Positions 47,876 through 56,655 of a DNA stretch of 64,000 nt are shown in pieces. The translations under genes were made by a program, and so were the position numbers. Every line of letters begins with the position of its first letter. The first letter of the stretch is position 1. Source of the DNA: Echinicola jeungdonensis (GTDB lineage: Bacteria; Bacteroidota; Bacteroidia; Cytophagales; Cyclobacteriaceae); assembly GCF_030409905.1 (NCBI RefSeq), contig NZ_JAUFQT010000002.1, forward strand, positions 558,001-622,000. Direction: 5' to 3'. The notes under the pieces are model-generated. The model ran no database searches. It saw only the letters and a program-made list of their open reading frames with translations, and was not told the DNA's origin.

Positions 47876-48241
47876 CTAAATATCATCCATTCCTCTTTCA
47901 GGAACATAAGGACTGATTAAGGTGATTTGATTTTTTTCAGGATCGACCGTAAATGATAATGTTAATTTATCCTTTTCTTTTTCATGGATATTTAAACAGG
48001 CATTATAAAAAATCAGTCGGAATTTAACTTTAAAGTTTCCACTGGTGGGCGTTTCAAAATGGATATTACCTGCCAACTCAACTTCTTCCACCACAGCACC
48101 ATCTGGCCGGAAAAAGTAGGACAAAAAAATACCCAGCTCTTTTTGCTCCTCCTTAAGAGATTGACAAATGGCTGATTTCCATTCTTTTTTGCTAGCCTCA
48201 GGGCCTAATTTTTTAATATGGAATTTCCAGGTTTCCTGCAT
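47876..48241 (-). CDS. Hypothetical protein, 121 residues
   Basis: A small acidic soluble protein with alternating beta-type strands (NIHFETPTSGNFKVKFRLIFYNACLNI, in pieces; LTLSFTVDPEKNQITLI). No domain is recognised. It is convergent with the preceding helical gene, 30 bases away, and upstream of nothing on its own strand for 140 bases. It has ordinary codon use, so it is likely a real gene. Confidence 0.6.
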   Translation of the reverse strand: MQETWKFHIKKLGPEASKKEWKSAICQSLKEEQKELGIFLSYFFRPDGAVVEEVELAGNIHFETPTSGNFKVKFRLIFYNACLNIHEKEKDKLTLSFTVDPEKNQITLISPYVPERGMDDI

Positions 48242-48387
48242 ATTCTATTAGACGAAATTTAGGATAGTAAAGATACATGGGGATTTTTATCAGGAAAAAT
48301 CAATTGCATACCATCATTTTATTAACCTTTGACAGTCGGTCCAAGTCTCCTGTTTTCTGGTATACCATGTGGGAAACCGTCAGATAA

Positions 48388-48729
48388 TTATGCTTTTTTG
48401 ACAAATTCCGACTTTAATGCCATAGACCCAAAACCCTCAATTTTGCAATCAATATTATGGTCTCCTTCGGTCAGCCGGATATTTTTGACTTTTGTTCCTG
48501 CTTTAATAGGTTGGGGATAACCCTTTACGGGCAGATTTTTCACTACAATCACGCTATCGCCATCTTGAAGTGCTGTCCCATTGGCATCTTTAACCACCAG
48601 TCCAGTTTCTTCTTCCTCGGCAATCTCATCAGGATTCCATTCATAACCACATTCTGGGCAAACCAGTAACAAGTCCATGGGGTAGGTAAATTCAGAGCCA
48701 CATTTTGGGCAGGGAGGAAATTCGGTCAT
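48388..48729 (-). CDS. PhnA/YjdM-type zinc-ribbon protein
   Basis: A 113-residue protein with an N-terminal zinc ribbon (CPKCGSEF ... CPECGYEW, two CxxC pairs at about 7-30) and a C-terminal PhnA domain ([35 protein letters not shown]). Close in size to E. coli YjdM/PhnA. Despite the alkylphosphonate name, the family is not shown to take part in phosphonate breakdown here, and no phn genes are nearby. Confidence 0.93.
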   Translation of the reverse strand: MTEFPPCPKCGSEFTYPMDLLLVCPECGYEWNPDEIAEEEETGLVVKDANGTALQDGDSVIVVKNLPVKGYPQPIKAGTKVKNIRLTEGDHNIDCKIEGFGSMALKSEFVKKA

Positions 48730-48907
48730 ATCTTTTTCGTTTATAAAAGGGCAGTAAAGTTAGGGAAATACTTCTAATCCTCCTGTAGAAGCTATTTATT
48801 TATTCTTTTTCTACCCTGAGGTGCCAAGTGAGGATAGGTAACCCCTTTAAATAATTGATATTTCCTTGGAAATTGAATGAAAGACTTTCTTGGCTCAAGA
48901 GGAAGAG

Positions 48908-49219
48908 ATGACTAAATTTCCGGAATTATCCTTAATGCTATATCTCTTTAATATGTTCGAAAGTCCGGATTACCCCAAACCTCTTGATGAAGCACTTTTT
49001 GAAAACTGGCTGGAACAAGGCCACGATAAAAAGATTTGTTATAACTATTTATTGATTATTTGGGATGTTTTGGATCAAGAATATAAGCCAGCATATATTG
49101 AAGAACTTCAGGAACTAGAGAGTTATGAACGATATCCCAACAACTATGGGCAGGAAGGACTGGTGGCCGTTTTTGATTTGTATTCTGCATCCAGATTGGT
49201 TTTGGACGCTAGAGATTAG
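48908..49219 (+). CDS. Small acidic protein of unknown function, intact copy of a duplicated gene
   Basis: A 103-residue protein from the ATG at 48908 (a TTG at 48890 would add six residues). It has helices with many aromatic and acidic residues (LLIIWDVLDQEYKPAYIEELQELE) and no signal or membrane segment. A degraded copy lies at about 54735-54945. I do not recognise the family. It could be an immunity-type or effector-associated small protein, judging only from its size, acidity and accessory setting. Confidence 0.6.
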   Translation: MTKFPELSLMLYLFNMFESPDYPKPLDEALFENWLEQGHDKKICYNYLLIIWDVLDQEYKPAYIEELQELESYERYPNNYGQEGLVAVFDLYSASRLVLDARD

Positions 49220-49341
49220 ATTTTAGCTATTTGAAATAGGATTTGAGAGGTAAAAAAATACCCTAATTGCGGTATTGACATAAACAATTGATAATATTGG
49301 GTTTAAGAATAAATGATTTTTTAACTAAACCTAATTTTGTT

Positions 49342-50088
49342 ATGTCTAAGGAAAACTATGAATCATGCCTTGAGGACCTCAATGACATTCCCAATGAAGA
49401 AGTAAGAGAACCAGCTATCCCAGTGGATATTTATGTCCAGGAAGCTGCCGACCTTGCGGTATGGGTTGAAGATGAAAAAGAGGCCATGAAGAAAGCCGGA
49501 ATGGATTGGAAACTGGCCGTCAGGCTTCCGGAACTGGCCGGAACCCTACGTTATGCACAGTCCCTGTGGATGAAGGAATTTAACACTCAGGAAGAAGCCC
49601 GCCGAAAATGGGAATTAAAATCTCCTGAAGCCTTTGAGTTGAAAAATGACCTGGAAGCTGATTGCCGTTTTGCTTTCCGAAAACGCCCCGATCTTCTGGC
49701 CAAAGTCCAGCAGGTAGAGGATGGAACAAGCCATGCCGATATGGTGCAGGACCTGAGTGATTTGGCTGCCCTGGGCAATGCCAACTTGTCCTTGCTTCAA
49801 GCCATAGGGGTAAGTGTAGAGAAACTGCAGATGGCCGAGGCTTCAGCCTCCGAAATGTCCAAGTTCCTGGCCCAAATGAATGGTGAAAGCGCCACTAACA
49901 ATGAGGCCAAAATCATTCGGGACAAAGCTTATACCCTTCTGAAAAGAGCTGTGGATGAAGTTCGGGACACGGGCAAATATGTATTCCGTAAAAATCCCGA
50001 AAAACTGAAAGGCTTTACCAGTGCCTACTATCGTAAGCTTAATAGAAGCCGTACAGAAAAAAGCACAGAGGATATCATTTCAGATTAA
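49342..50088 (+). CDS. Helical protein with an internal duplication, unknown function
   Basis: The ATG at 49342 gives 248 residues; an in-frame ATG at 49288 is less likely. Two similar segments are visible, RFAFRKRPDLLAKV at about 113-126 and KYVFRKNPEKLKGF near the end, each preceded by a long helix, which suggests a two-fold helical repeat. It is soluble with no known catalytic motif. Base composition is noticeably richer in G+C than its neighbours. It is followed by a strong terminator. Function is unknown. Confidence 0.7.
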   Translation: MSKENYESCLEDLNDIPNEEVREPAIPVDIYVQEAADLAVWVEDEKEAMKKAGMDWKLAVRLPELAGTLRYAQSLWMKEFNTQEEARRKWELKSPEAFELKNDLEADCRFAFRKRPDLLAKVQQVEDGTSHADMVQDLSDLAALGNANLSLLQAIGVSVEKLQMAEASASEMSKFLAQMNGESATNNEAKIIRDKAYTLLKRAVDEVRDTGKYVFRKNPEKLKGFTSAYYRKLNRSRTEKSTEDIISD

Positions 50089-50110
50089 GTCAGTCTTTTT
50101 TCCAAAGATC

Positions 50111-50141
50111 AAAAAGCCCTTTTCAATCGGAAGGGCTTTTT
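50111..50141 (+). terminator. Rho-independent terminator
   Basis: Inverted repeat AAAAAGCCCTT/AAGGGCTTTTT with a 9-base loop and a T-run, 22 bases after the helical-repeat protein stop. Confidence 0.9.
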
Positions 50142-50220
50142 TAATTCCATTACCAAGGGGAATTTTAAATCATTGCATTTTCAATGCTATATCAATAGCT
50201 TCCTGTAAGTGAATTACCCT

Positions 50221-50291
50221 CCCTGTAGCAATATGAGGGTTCCCTGTAGGGTGAGTTGTGCTCCCTGTAGATCAAAATTGTCTCCCTGTAT
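50221..50291. repeat. Four CCCTGTA units with an exact 21-bp period
   Basis: CCCTGTA begins at 50221, 50242, 50263 and 50284; the first three continue with G and the last with T. The intervening 14 bases are unrelated in sequence. A weaker TCCTGTA lies at 50201. The reverse complement (CTACAGG, AACAGG) recurs at 50311-50340, giving inverted half-sites. A 21-bp spacing is two helical turns, so the units face the same side of the DNA. Confidence 0.8.
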
Positions 50292-50348
50292 AACAGGAAG
50301 CATGTAATGAGCTACAGGAAGAAAGAATGATGTAACAGGGGAGGGGAG

Positions 50349-50732
50349 TTGATGGTCTTTGCCCATGAAAAGAACAACAATCAGTTGGTAAAACATCTTT
50401 TGAATGATTGGTATTACAGGCACGCCAAGAGAAAATTTAACACCTGCATCGCCGAATCGGTCAAAAAATTCAGCAATTACAGTATTCCGCAAGATCCGCC
50501 TTTAGTGGTAAAGCGGATGAACAAACGTTGGGGGAGTTGCACCCCAAAAGGAAGGATAATACTGAATCCGGAGGTCATCAAGACCCCATCAAAATGCATT
50601 GAGTATGTGGTCATACACGAGCTATGCCACTTGATCCATCCCAACCACAGCAAAGCCTTTTATAAGCTTCAATCCGAAATAATGCCCGATTGGGAAAAGT
50701 GGAAGTTAAGGTTGGAGAAGGCTTTGGTTTGA
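50349..50732 (+). pseudogene. YgjP-like metalloprotease, N-terminally truncated
   Basis: 127 residues equivalent to the C-terminal part of YgjP/DUF45-type proteins (usually about 230). The HExxH-like zinc motif VIHELCHLIHPNHS is intact at about 82-95, and KRMNKRWGSCTPKGRIILNP matches the conserved core. The N-terminal roughly 100 residues are missing. The upstream DNA is the 21-bp-period repeat, with no homologous coding sequence, so the break coincides with the repeats. Whether the remaining domain is expressed is unclear; it could also be a naturally short family member. Confidence 0.6.
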
Positions 50733-50747
50733 TGTTGTGTTTTAGTC

Positions 50748-52753
50748 CTATTTGACAAATTTCCTGAATGCAGAAACGATTTGGAATATAAAGAAAGCCA
50801 GTACGATACGTTGGAGACCATCAAGGAAATAAACCCAAAATGGATGTTCGATTGCTCCAAAGAGAAAGGAAACTCTTCGGGTAGGGTTAAATAGCTGAGG
50901 CCAGACAGATCCGTGTTCTGAGACCTTAGCCCAAAAAAAGTTCCAACCATCATATGAGAAGTCAGGCCAAAAATTAATTTCAGGATCAGCCATAATAAAA
51001 AGTAGAGGGAATATTCCAGTAGAAATCAATGTAATACAAAGGAGAGGCTTTATCCAGTTTTGACCATGATCGTTGGTTTCTCCCAAGAGTATGCTGATTT
51101 TGTCAGATTGGTATTTAATGTAATTACTAAATCGACTAATAGTACTAGCAAGCTTGGCCTTTTTTATCCGATTAATAAAAGGTTGTTTTTCAGGGCTATC
51201 AAGTTTATGCCTTTTTTCCTTTTCGATCTTAAATACTTATCATGAATCTGAATTTCTCTTCCCTTAAAAAGTAATGTAGTTATTCTGTCGGACTGTTTTT
51301 CGGCTGCAAGTTTTAGCTGTCTATATATTTCCCTTTTTTGAGAAAGAATTTTTGTATTATCTTTTTCGTTTTCATCCACTTCTAAATTTTGAGGTTCAAA
51401 CCATTCTACTCCGTTGATAAAAATGGTATCAAATCTAGAATCAATAACTCTAACAACTGGATAGATTGAAAAATCAAAATCATAAAACTCTGTATTACCT
51501 AGATTAGAGTTTTGAATGAGAAATTCTTTGGGTATCCCATCATTTAATTCTGGGTTATTATTATTAAATGAAATTAGAGACTTATTAAATAAATGAGTCA
51601 ATATTAGTTTATCATAGGAGCAATCCCGAAGAAAAAGGGAATTGTTAAAGTTATTGCCTTTTAAAGTTACTTGTTTGAAAAATGTATTTCGAAAATCAAT
51701 AACGCCAGAAGATTTTTCGGAAAAGACAATGTTAAGATTATTAGTTTTGATATTATCACCATGAAATTCAATCCCATTTTTAAATTGTGAATCTTGAATC
51801 CATATTTCCTCAGGTAATTTAAAGTTAACGGTTTGTAAACCTGGATCTTTTCTTTGAAATTGAAATTTATCATTAAAGTTTGATCCAATTATAGAAAGTG
51901 ACTTTTCAAGTTTAATTGCGGAAACATTGATTTCTCCATTGTAATCTCCATCATTCCAAATCAAAGCATTAAGATCACCATTCCAGATTCTAATATCCTT
52001 TTCAAAAATTGAATGAGTACCAACAAATGCAATTGTGGGAGAACTCACAGAAGAAATTCTTGTTTGGCATTTCGAAATACAATTTCTGAAATCAACCCCA
52101 ATATTTTTAATGGTATCTCCAGTAATATCCAGCTTACTTTTAAATGTTACATTTTCAAAATTATATCCTGCTTTAGAAAAATTGTTTGAATGACTTTCAA
52201 ACCAATCTATTTCTAGTTTTTCTCCTTCCTCAGCATAAATATCTACACCGAAAGGGAAAACACATTTTGAAATGCGAAGGAGAATATATGATCCATTGAT
52301 AATCTCTATTGCGCCAGATTTTTGGCTAAAATCTTCAGGTTTAGTGTCGTCAGATACACAATTATTGAATATTAATGGTTTAAATAATTTACAGTCCTTT
52401 AGAATGATTTTCTCCCCAAGATTAAATTTCTTTTTATGATCTCCAGAAAAAGATACACCTCCTGTGAATTCAAAATTTATTAGGGTAAGTGATTTTCTAT
52501 TATACTTATTTAAATCAAATTCAACATTGCCCGAGACTCTTGTTGTTTTTTTTGGGCTACCTAGAGTTAGAGGAGACGGATCGCTATATACTTTTTCTAA
52601 AAAATTTAATGAAGAAATCTCCTTTACTTCTACCATTACTCCATCTTCCCATTCCATTTGTGGGGGGGTAAAATTATTCATGATTTGAGTGGGCATTTGT
52701 GTTTTGGAGATTAATCTCGAAAAGTCTGGTATATTGAATTTGGGTATCTCCAT
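50748..52753 (-). pseudogene. Pentapeptide-like repeat membrane protein split by a frameshift at an A6 run
   Basis: The first frame (52753-51164) encodes a 529-residue product whose first 510 residues or so form a beta-helix-like run of short F/L/I repeats (SLTLINFEF, LKDCKLFKPLIF, VTLKGNNFNNSLFLRDCSYDKLIL), then a helix EIYRQLKLAAEKQSDR. It then hits a stop. In the -1 frame the sequence continues without interruption to 50748 (KLDSPEKQPFINR, then GQNWIKPLLC and two membrane helices ending FRKFVK). Family relatives have this C-terminal membrane part. The shift point fits AAAAAAGG at 51212-51217 (minus-strand A6). It could be a mutation, an error, or slippage. Confidence 0.75.
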
Positions 52754-52794
52754 AACTAGTTTTAATTTATTTAGTCTTGTTAGGTAATAATGAA

Positions 52795-53204
52795 CTATTT
52801 TCCTGAAATCAGCCTCTCCAACCTCGCCACCATCTCATCCTTCTCCTTCAGCATCCTTTCATACAATGCCATCTTTTCTTCATGTAGCTGCACCAGTTTA
52901 TCAATAGGATGGAATGTAGGATGGTTGTTATAAATGAATCCGGTGGCACTATCATTGGCATGAAAAGTATTAGCAATAATATTCATCGCCTGCTCTTCAT
53001 CAAAATTCCGGAAGGGTTCCTCTGGGATATGGAGAATCTCAGATACCTGACGGAGGATATACTCTTCTACGGGTTCTTTTTATTCTAGGAAGGAGATTTT
53101 CTTTTGGGACCAGTCGGCACCCTGTTCATGTTGATGGCCGGCATCTTGGGGAAACGCTTGATATTTCGTCTTTGATGGATATTACGGGAAGTTGAATTTG
53201 TCAT
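52795..53204 (-). pseudogene. XRE-family helix-turn-helix regulator, broken
   Basis: From a start at 53204 the frame reads NIHQRRNIKRF, the usual opening of Bacteroidota XRE proteins. It then must shift frame (between about 53120 and 53165) to reach GADWSQKKISFLE, the recognition-helix region. A TAA at 53080-53082 follows exactly where relatives have Gln (LEQKE). After it, EPVEEYILRQVSEIL and NFDEEQAMNIIANTF and a C-terminal coiled coil (HPIDKLVQLHEEKMALYERMLKEK, in pieces) are intact to 52795. So it carries at least one frameshift and one nonsense change. Confidence 0.75.
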
Positions 53205-53407
53205 AAGGCTTGGTGCTAAAAAACTTAAAAACTAAAAAACAAATTAAGGAAAATGTCGGGATTTGGAAAGGGGAGGGGGATGGAAGGTTTGAAGCTGGGA
53301 AAGTTTTAATGTTAAGGGTCAAGTGTTAAGCGATGGAAATCCAGTTGTATTGCGGGATCTCGTTTATTTTTTCTAGAAGTAAGGTTGCTTAGCTGGTGAA
53401 CCTTTGA
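53205..53407. other. Short AT-rich gap
   Basis: No gene, hairpin or RNA is supported. It contains GTATTGCGGGA at 53347-53357, an 11-mer that recurs at 55441-55451. Confidence 0.4.
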
Positions 53408-54538
53408 TTATTTTAATACTTCACCATCTTCGAATATTAAGGAGGTTACCTTATACTTTATCTTTATATCATCAAAATTTCCATTACTAATTTTTCTTTC
53501 TCTTAATTTTCTCAATTTCTCAAAATCCTTATACTTTTCATGTGTTTTATTAAAATCCATAAATATCGTATATCCACCTGATTTTGTAAAAATCAACCCA
53601 TCAATTGGAGATTTCAAAGGAGAGTCAGGGTCAAAATCTATATCATTAATTTTTAAGATCAAATCCCCATATTCATCTTCAAACATTACATCAAATTTAA
53701 ATTTACGAATATTTCTTGACTCTTCTGGAAGATTATGCCTTAAACTATAAATGTATAAATTTAATCTATCTGTAAAAGGGGGTTGTCCTTGTGTAAACGT
53801 ATTTAGATTTAAGTTCATATAGATATAATCATTTAAAGAGGCATTCGCTCTTATATCTTCCTTTTTCTGATCAATTATTTTATCATAATTTAATGCTTCA
53901 TATTTAATGAATCCGTTATTGAAGCTACTATCAGCAAAATTACTCCTGTATGAAATCATTACATTATACATTTCCAATTCCCAAATAATAAAATAATTTT
54001 TACCGCTCCTGGCACTAATAGAATTAGCAAGTTTTCCCTTTAATGACTTCTGTTGACTTTTTTCATACAATGCTATTACTTTAGATATTTCAGAATGGTG
54101 CATAGAATTTAAAAATGAAAGGTTTGGTTCTCCATACCACTTTTTGTAGAGGTTTATTATTCTGTTAAGTTTAAATTCGGATATTTCACCTTTACCAGGA
54201 CGAAATATCTTTTTATCAAAGAACATTATAGAGTCTGATCCAAAATTCAACTTAGCTGAATAAAAATTATCAAACTCATAACCATCTGGATTTTCCCACA
54301 AAGTAGTTTTTAAATTAGGGTCACCATCCAGGTAGAAATAAGTAATTGAATCATAATCTTCATCTTGGATATTTACAGCTTCTAGTAGACCCTCTTCTTT
54401 AAACTTTGATTTAAAACCATTTACTGATACATCTCCAAATTTAACATAGGATATTGGGTCTCCTTCTTTTGAGCATGAAATAATAAATATAAAAAATAGA
54501 GGAATCACTGCACTAAATATGTAATTATGTACTTTCAT
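53408..54538 (-). CDS. Lipoprotein of unknown function
   Basis: The ATG at 54538 gives 376 residues with a lipoprotein signal (IIPLFFIFIISC-like, lipobox IISC, then SKEGDP). The frame is open further upstream to 54592, but that stretch lacks signal-peptide character. The mature part is mixed alpha/beta with many Asp, Asn, Tyr and Lys residues; no domain is recognised. AT-rich codon use matches the surrounding accessory DNA. Function is unknown. Confidence 0.7.
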   Translation of the reverse strand: MKVHNYIFSAVIPLFFIFIISCSKEGDPISYVKFGDVSVNGFKSKFKEEGLLEAVNIQDEDYDSITYFYLDGDPNLKTTLWENPDGYEFDNFYSAKLNFGSDSIMFFDKKIFRPGKGEISEFKLNRIINLYKKWYGEPNLSFLNSMHHSEISKVIALYEKSQQKSLKGKLANSISARSGKNYFIIWELEMYNVMISYRSNFADSSFNNGFIKYEALNYDKIIDQKKEDIRANASLNDYIYMNLNLNTFTQGQPPFTDRLNLYIYSLRHNLPEESRNIRKFKFDVMFEDEYGDLILKINDIDFDPDSPLKSPIDGLIFTKSGGYTIFMDFNKTHEKYKDFEKLRKLRERKISNGNFDDIKIKYKVTSLIFEDGEVLK

Positions 54539-54734
54539 AAAATAATAAAGTATCTTAGTTTTTTTTGAACAAAAAAAGGGATAATAAACCAAGTTAGAAT
54601 TTTTTTTGACAAAATCTTATATGATTTTGGGGTAAGGCATTTGTATTAGTTAATATTAAATGCTTTTTGTATTGTTAATTGATAATATCTGTCATAGATC
54701 AAAAATACACATTTTATGGATTTGAACTAAACAG

Positions 54735-54945
54735 CAAGGAGATTAATTTCAGTAATTTATCCCTTTTCTATTATTTTAGGGGCTACATTGGGTATAATGA
54801 CCTGGTAATGATTATCTGGAAAGTTTTGGATGAAAAATACCTGTTTAGTTATATTGAGGACCTTGAAACCCCAATAACTTTGGGTAAGAAGGATTGGTAG
54901 CAGTTTTGATTTGTATTCAGCTTCAGATTAGATGTTAGAAATGAG
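54735..54945 (+). pseudogene. Degenerate copy of the small acidic protein gene at 48908
   Basis: The translation MIIWKVLDEKYLFSYIEDLE matches LLIIWDVLDQEYKPAYIEELQ of the intact copy, and the DNA downstream keeps the pattern of its C-terminus (GGATTGGTAGCAGTTTTGAT against GGACTGGTGGCCGTTTTTGA). About 25 codons of the middle are deleted. In the homologous frame a Gln codon has become TAA, and there are further indels. It is clearly a broken duplicate 5.8 kb from the original. Confidence 0.75.
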
Positions 54946-54966
54946 ATTTTAGATAAAAATTAAACT

Positions 54967-55362
54967 ATGGAAATAATCAGAAATGGAACCCAGGGATCAA
55001 AGCAAGGGCCAGTGGAATGGTTTACCGGAAATGTGCGTATAGATCCATTATTTGCTAAAAAAGAAGCCACGAAAGCTGCCGGTGCGTTGGTGACATTTGA
55101 GCCGGGTGCCAGGACTGCCTGGCATACGCATCCTGCAGGACAAACATTGATTGTGCAATCAGGTTTGGGCTGGATCCAGCGGGAAGGCGGACCTGTAGAA
55201 GAAATCCTGCCCGGAGATGTGATTTGGTTTGAACCTGGGGAAAAACATTGGCATGGAGCAAGTCCAAATAACGCCATGAGTCATATTGCCATCCATGAAG
55301 AAATAAATGGAGAAGTGGTCAATTGGCTGGAAAAAGTCAGTGATGGAGAGTATTTTGGATGA
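54967..55362 (+). CDS. Small cupin, similar to GtHNL-type (R)-selective hydroxynitrile lyase
   Basis: A 131-residue single-domain cupin, the length of the Granulicella tundricola HNL. The metal-site motif [13 protein letters not shown] (about 51-63) and the second cupin box PGEKHWHG (about 89-96) give three or four His ligands for Mn or Fe. Wording such as [16 protein letters not shown] near the N-terminus and [17 protein letters not shown] closely resembles that family. Hydroxynitrile lyase activity is known for a member but the natural role in bacteria is uncertain, so only the fold is secure. It has higher G+C than its neighbours and lies just before the recombination-site-like sequences. 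Confidence 0.88.
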   Translation: MEIIRNGTQGSKQGPVEWFTGNVRIDPLFAKKEATKAAGALVTFEPGARTAWHTHPAGQTLIVQSGLGWIQREGGPVEEILPGDVIWFEPGEKHWHGASPNNAMSHIAIHEEINGEVVNWLEKVSDGEYFG

Positions 55363-55374
55363 TGATTGCGATAC

Positions 55375-55434
55375 CATTAACATAAAGCCAAACGCTATCA
55401 CACTAATGTGATGATAACTGGTTTTATGTTAAAA
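55375..55434. other. Head-to-head pair of XerC/XerD (dif)-like sites forming a hairpin
   Basis: Plus-strand site at 55407-55434: left arm TGTGATGATAA, 6-base spacer, right arm TTATGTTAAAA. The right arm matches the XerD half of E. coli dif (TTATGTTAAAT) in 10 of 11 positions, and the left arm ends TAA as XerC halves do. A related, weaker site lies on the minus strand at 55375-55402 (TTATGTTAATG arm). The two share arms, so the segment folds into an outer TTAACATAAA/TTTATGTTAA stem and an inner ATCACA/TGTGAT stem. It sits directly after the cupin gene. It also resembles an integron attC in shape. Confidence 0.5.
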
Positions 55435-55870
55435 GCTCTCGTATTGCGGGAACCCCTTCAAATGTTATATAATGGCCTGCGTTATGTTAATATAGCTTTG
55501 GTTCAGGGGCGGGATTAATGCTTTCAGGAAGGGAGGGAAAATTATACGCATTAGGAGGGAAGGGGCTGGAACACTCTTTTACTTAAACGCACAGGCTGCT
55601 GCACAACCCCTCGTGAATCTCTCCACTTGAAAGCTGAATCGATTTGCCATACCTTCGTTAGGATACACCTTGTCTATGCGGCTCGTTCTGAGGAATCACC
55701 ATGCCGCAGTGAGGGCGACCGGCTGGGGGATGAAGGACAGGCGGGAAGGTCCTGTGCTGACCATTAGCGTCAAGAGTGGTGAATGTGTGCGGAATAAGGG
55801 TAGGTAATGTGTTAGGGATAGAGAGGCAAAGGATAGTGTATTACCGAAAGACCTACCCAAAAGGTAATGT
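55435..55870. other. GC-rich structured non-coding region
   Basis: No credible gene. A second TTATGTTAA arm lies at 55482, preceded by TTATATAA with a 9-base spacer (a degenerate Xer-like site). From about 55560 to 55870 the sequence is markedly GC-richer than the flanks and has RNA-like pairing: ACAGG/CCTGT around a purine loop near 55740 and the long-range pair GGGTAGGT (55798-55805)/ACCTACCC (55851-55858) with GTAAT/ATTAC inside. It looks like a structured RNA or a degraded mobile RNA element. I could not match it to a known family. Confidence 0.45.
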
Positions 55871-55882
55871 CCAAAAAAGGAT

Positions 55883-55913
55883 AAAAAAAGGTCTGGATTT
55901 AACTACCCAGACC
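55883..55913 (-). terminator. Terminator of the left lipoprotein operon
   Basis: Inverted repeat GGTCTGG/CCAGACC with a 10-base loop and a run of seven T on the minus strand, 28 bases downstream of the lipoprotein stop. Confidence 0.9.
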
Positions 55914-55940
55914 CTCTTTATTAAAATCAAATATAGAAAA

Positions 55941-56630
55941 CTATAATGTTATTTCGACCTCTGTAGCTAAATCTAGTCCATCAACAACAATGTCAAAGAT
56001 CTCTGCATTACTGGTTTCGCTGATTACGATTACTCCATCATTGTTCTTGGTTGCTGCTGAAAGCTCCTCTCTGGTCACTCCTGCAAACCATACGCCTGGA
56101 TCAAAAGTAACCTCAGCTAAAACACTGGCTCCTTCGCCAAAAACAATCCTTCCTTCTTTCTCTACTTCGAATGTCTCTCCGGAATTGAATTCAAAGCGGA
56201 TTGGATGTGTTTCATTTTCAGCGTCGGTAAATGTTCCTTCAATTACCACTGACGGATTACTGTTCTCATCCAGAATCTCCAATTCAACTCGTGCCTCAGT
56301 ATAGGTACCCATAGCAAAAACCAAATTATCCAGGTTCGGAGAGGTCTCACCAGTTGCGAAATCAATTTCTATGGTACGCTCAATTTCTACTTCTACAGAG
56401 TCAGCCTCATCCGTCTCTGCTTCAAATTCAATTCGAGAGAGTCGGATAGTCCCAGATGTAAATTCCAAGGTATTAGCCTGAACTCTACCTGCAGGAACGT
56501 TTATCGAAGATGTATTAGTTTTAAAACTAAATGCGACTGTTGGGCTGTTTGTTCCATCCTTATCATCGCTGCATGACACCAATGCAAAAGCAAGTAATGC
56601 AATTACCGTGTACTTCATTGTTTGTTTCAT
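55941..56630 (-). CDS. Island lipoprotein, DUF4382-like, left paralogue
   Basis: A 229-residue protein with a lipoprotein signal ending FALVSC (Cys about 20). The mature part is acidic and beta-rich, and resembles DUF4382-type lipoproteins (IDFATGETSPNLDNLVFAMGTYTEARVELE). It shares layout and several blocks with the protein at 61930-62673 (an F/L-rich strand after a GT-Y-E pattern, and DGVIVISETSNAEIF against DGVIRINENSNSDLM). It lies 25 bases downstream of the 344-residue lipoprotein, so the two form an operon that starts from the CGGTAGGGA motif. It may bind a ligand for the TonB receptor. Confidence 0.75.
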   Translation of the reverse strand: MKQTMKYTVIALLAFALVSCSDDKDGTNSPTVAFSFKTNTSSINVPAGRVQANTLEFTSGTIRLSRIEFEAETDEADSVEVEIERTIEIDFATGETSPNLDNLVFAMGTYTEARVELEILDENSNPSVVIEGTFTDAENETHPIRFEFNSGETFEVEKEGRIVFGEGASVLAEVTFDPGVWFAGVTREELSAATKNNDGVIVISETSNAEIFDIVVDGLDLATEVEITL

Positions 56631-56655
56631 TTTAATTGTCCTTTTTGTTTAAAAT

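Noticed and set aside
50221..50291. CRISPR array
   Set aside because: Repeat unit is 7 bp with 14-bp gaps, far too short, and no cas gene is in the window.
50214..50492. A minus-strand frame with repeated LQG heptads
   Set aside because: It is the translation of the 21-bp DNA repeat; the downstream part is antisense to the YgjP-like domain.
53347..55451. 11-mer GTATTGCGGGA at 53347 and 55441 as a repeat element
   Set aside because: A single shared 11-mer without extended similarity is not enough to call an element.
55375..55492. A clear integron attC array
   Set aside because: The R' and R'' cores fit only partly, no integrase gene is present, and the dif-like reading fits better; kept as an alternative in the findings.
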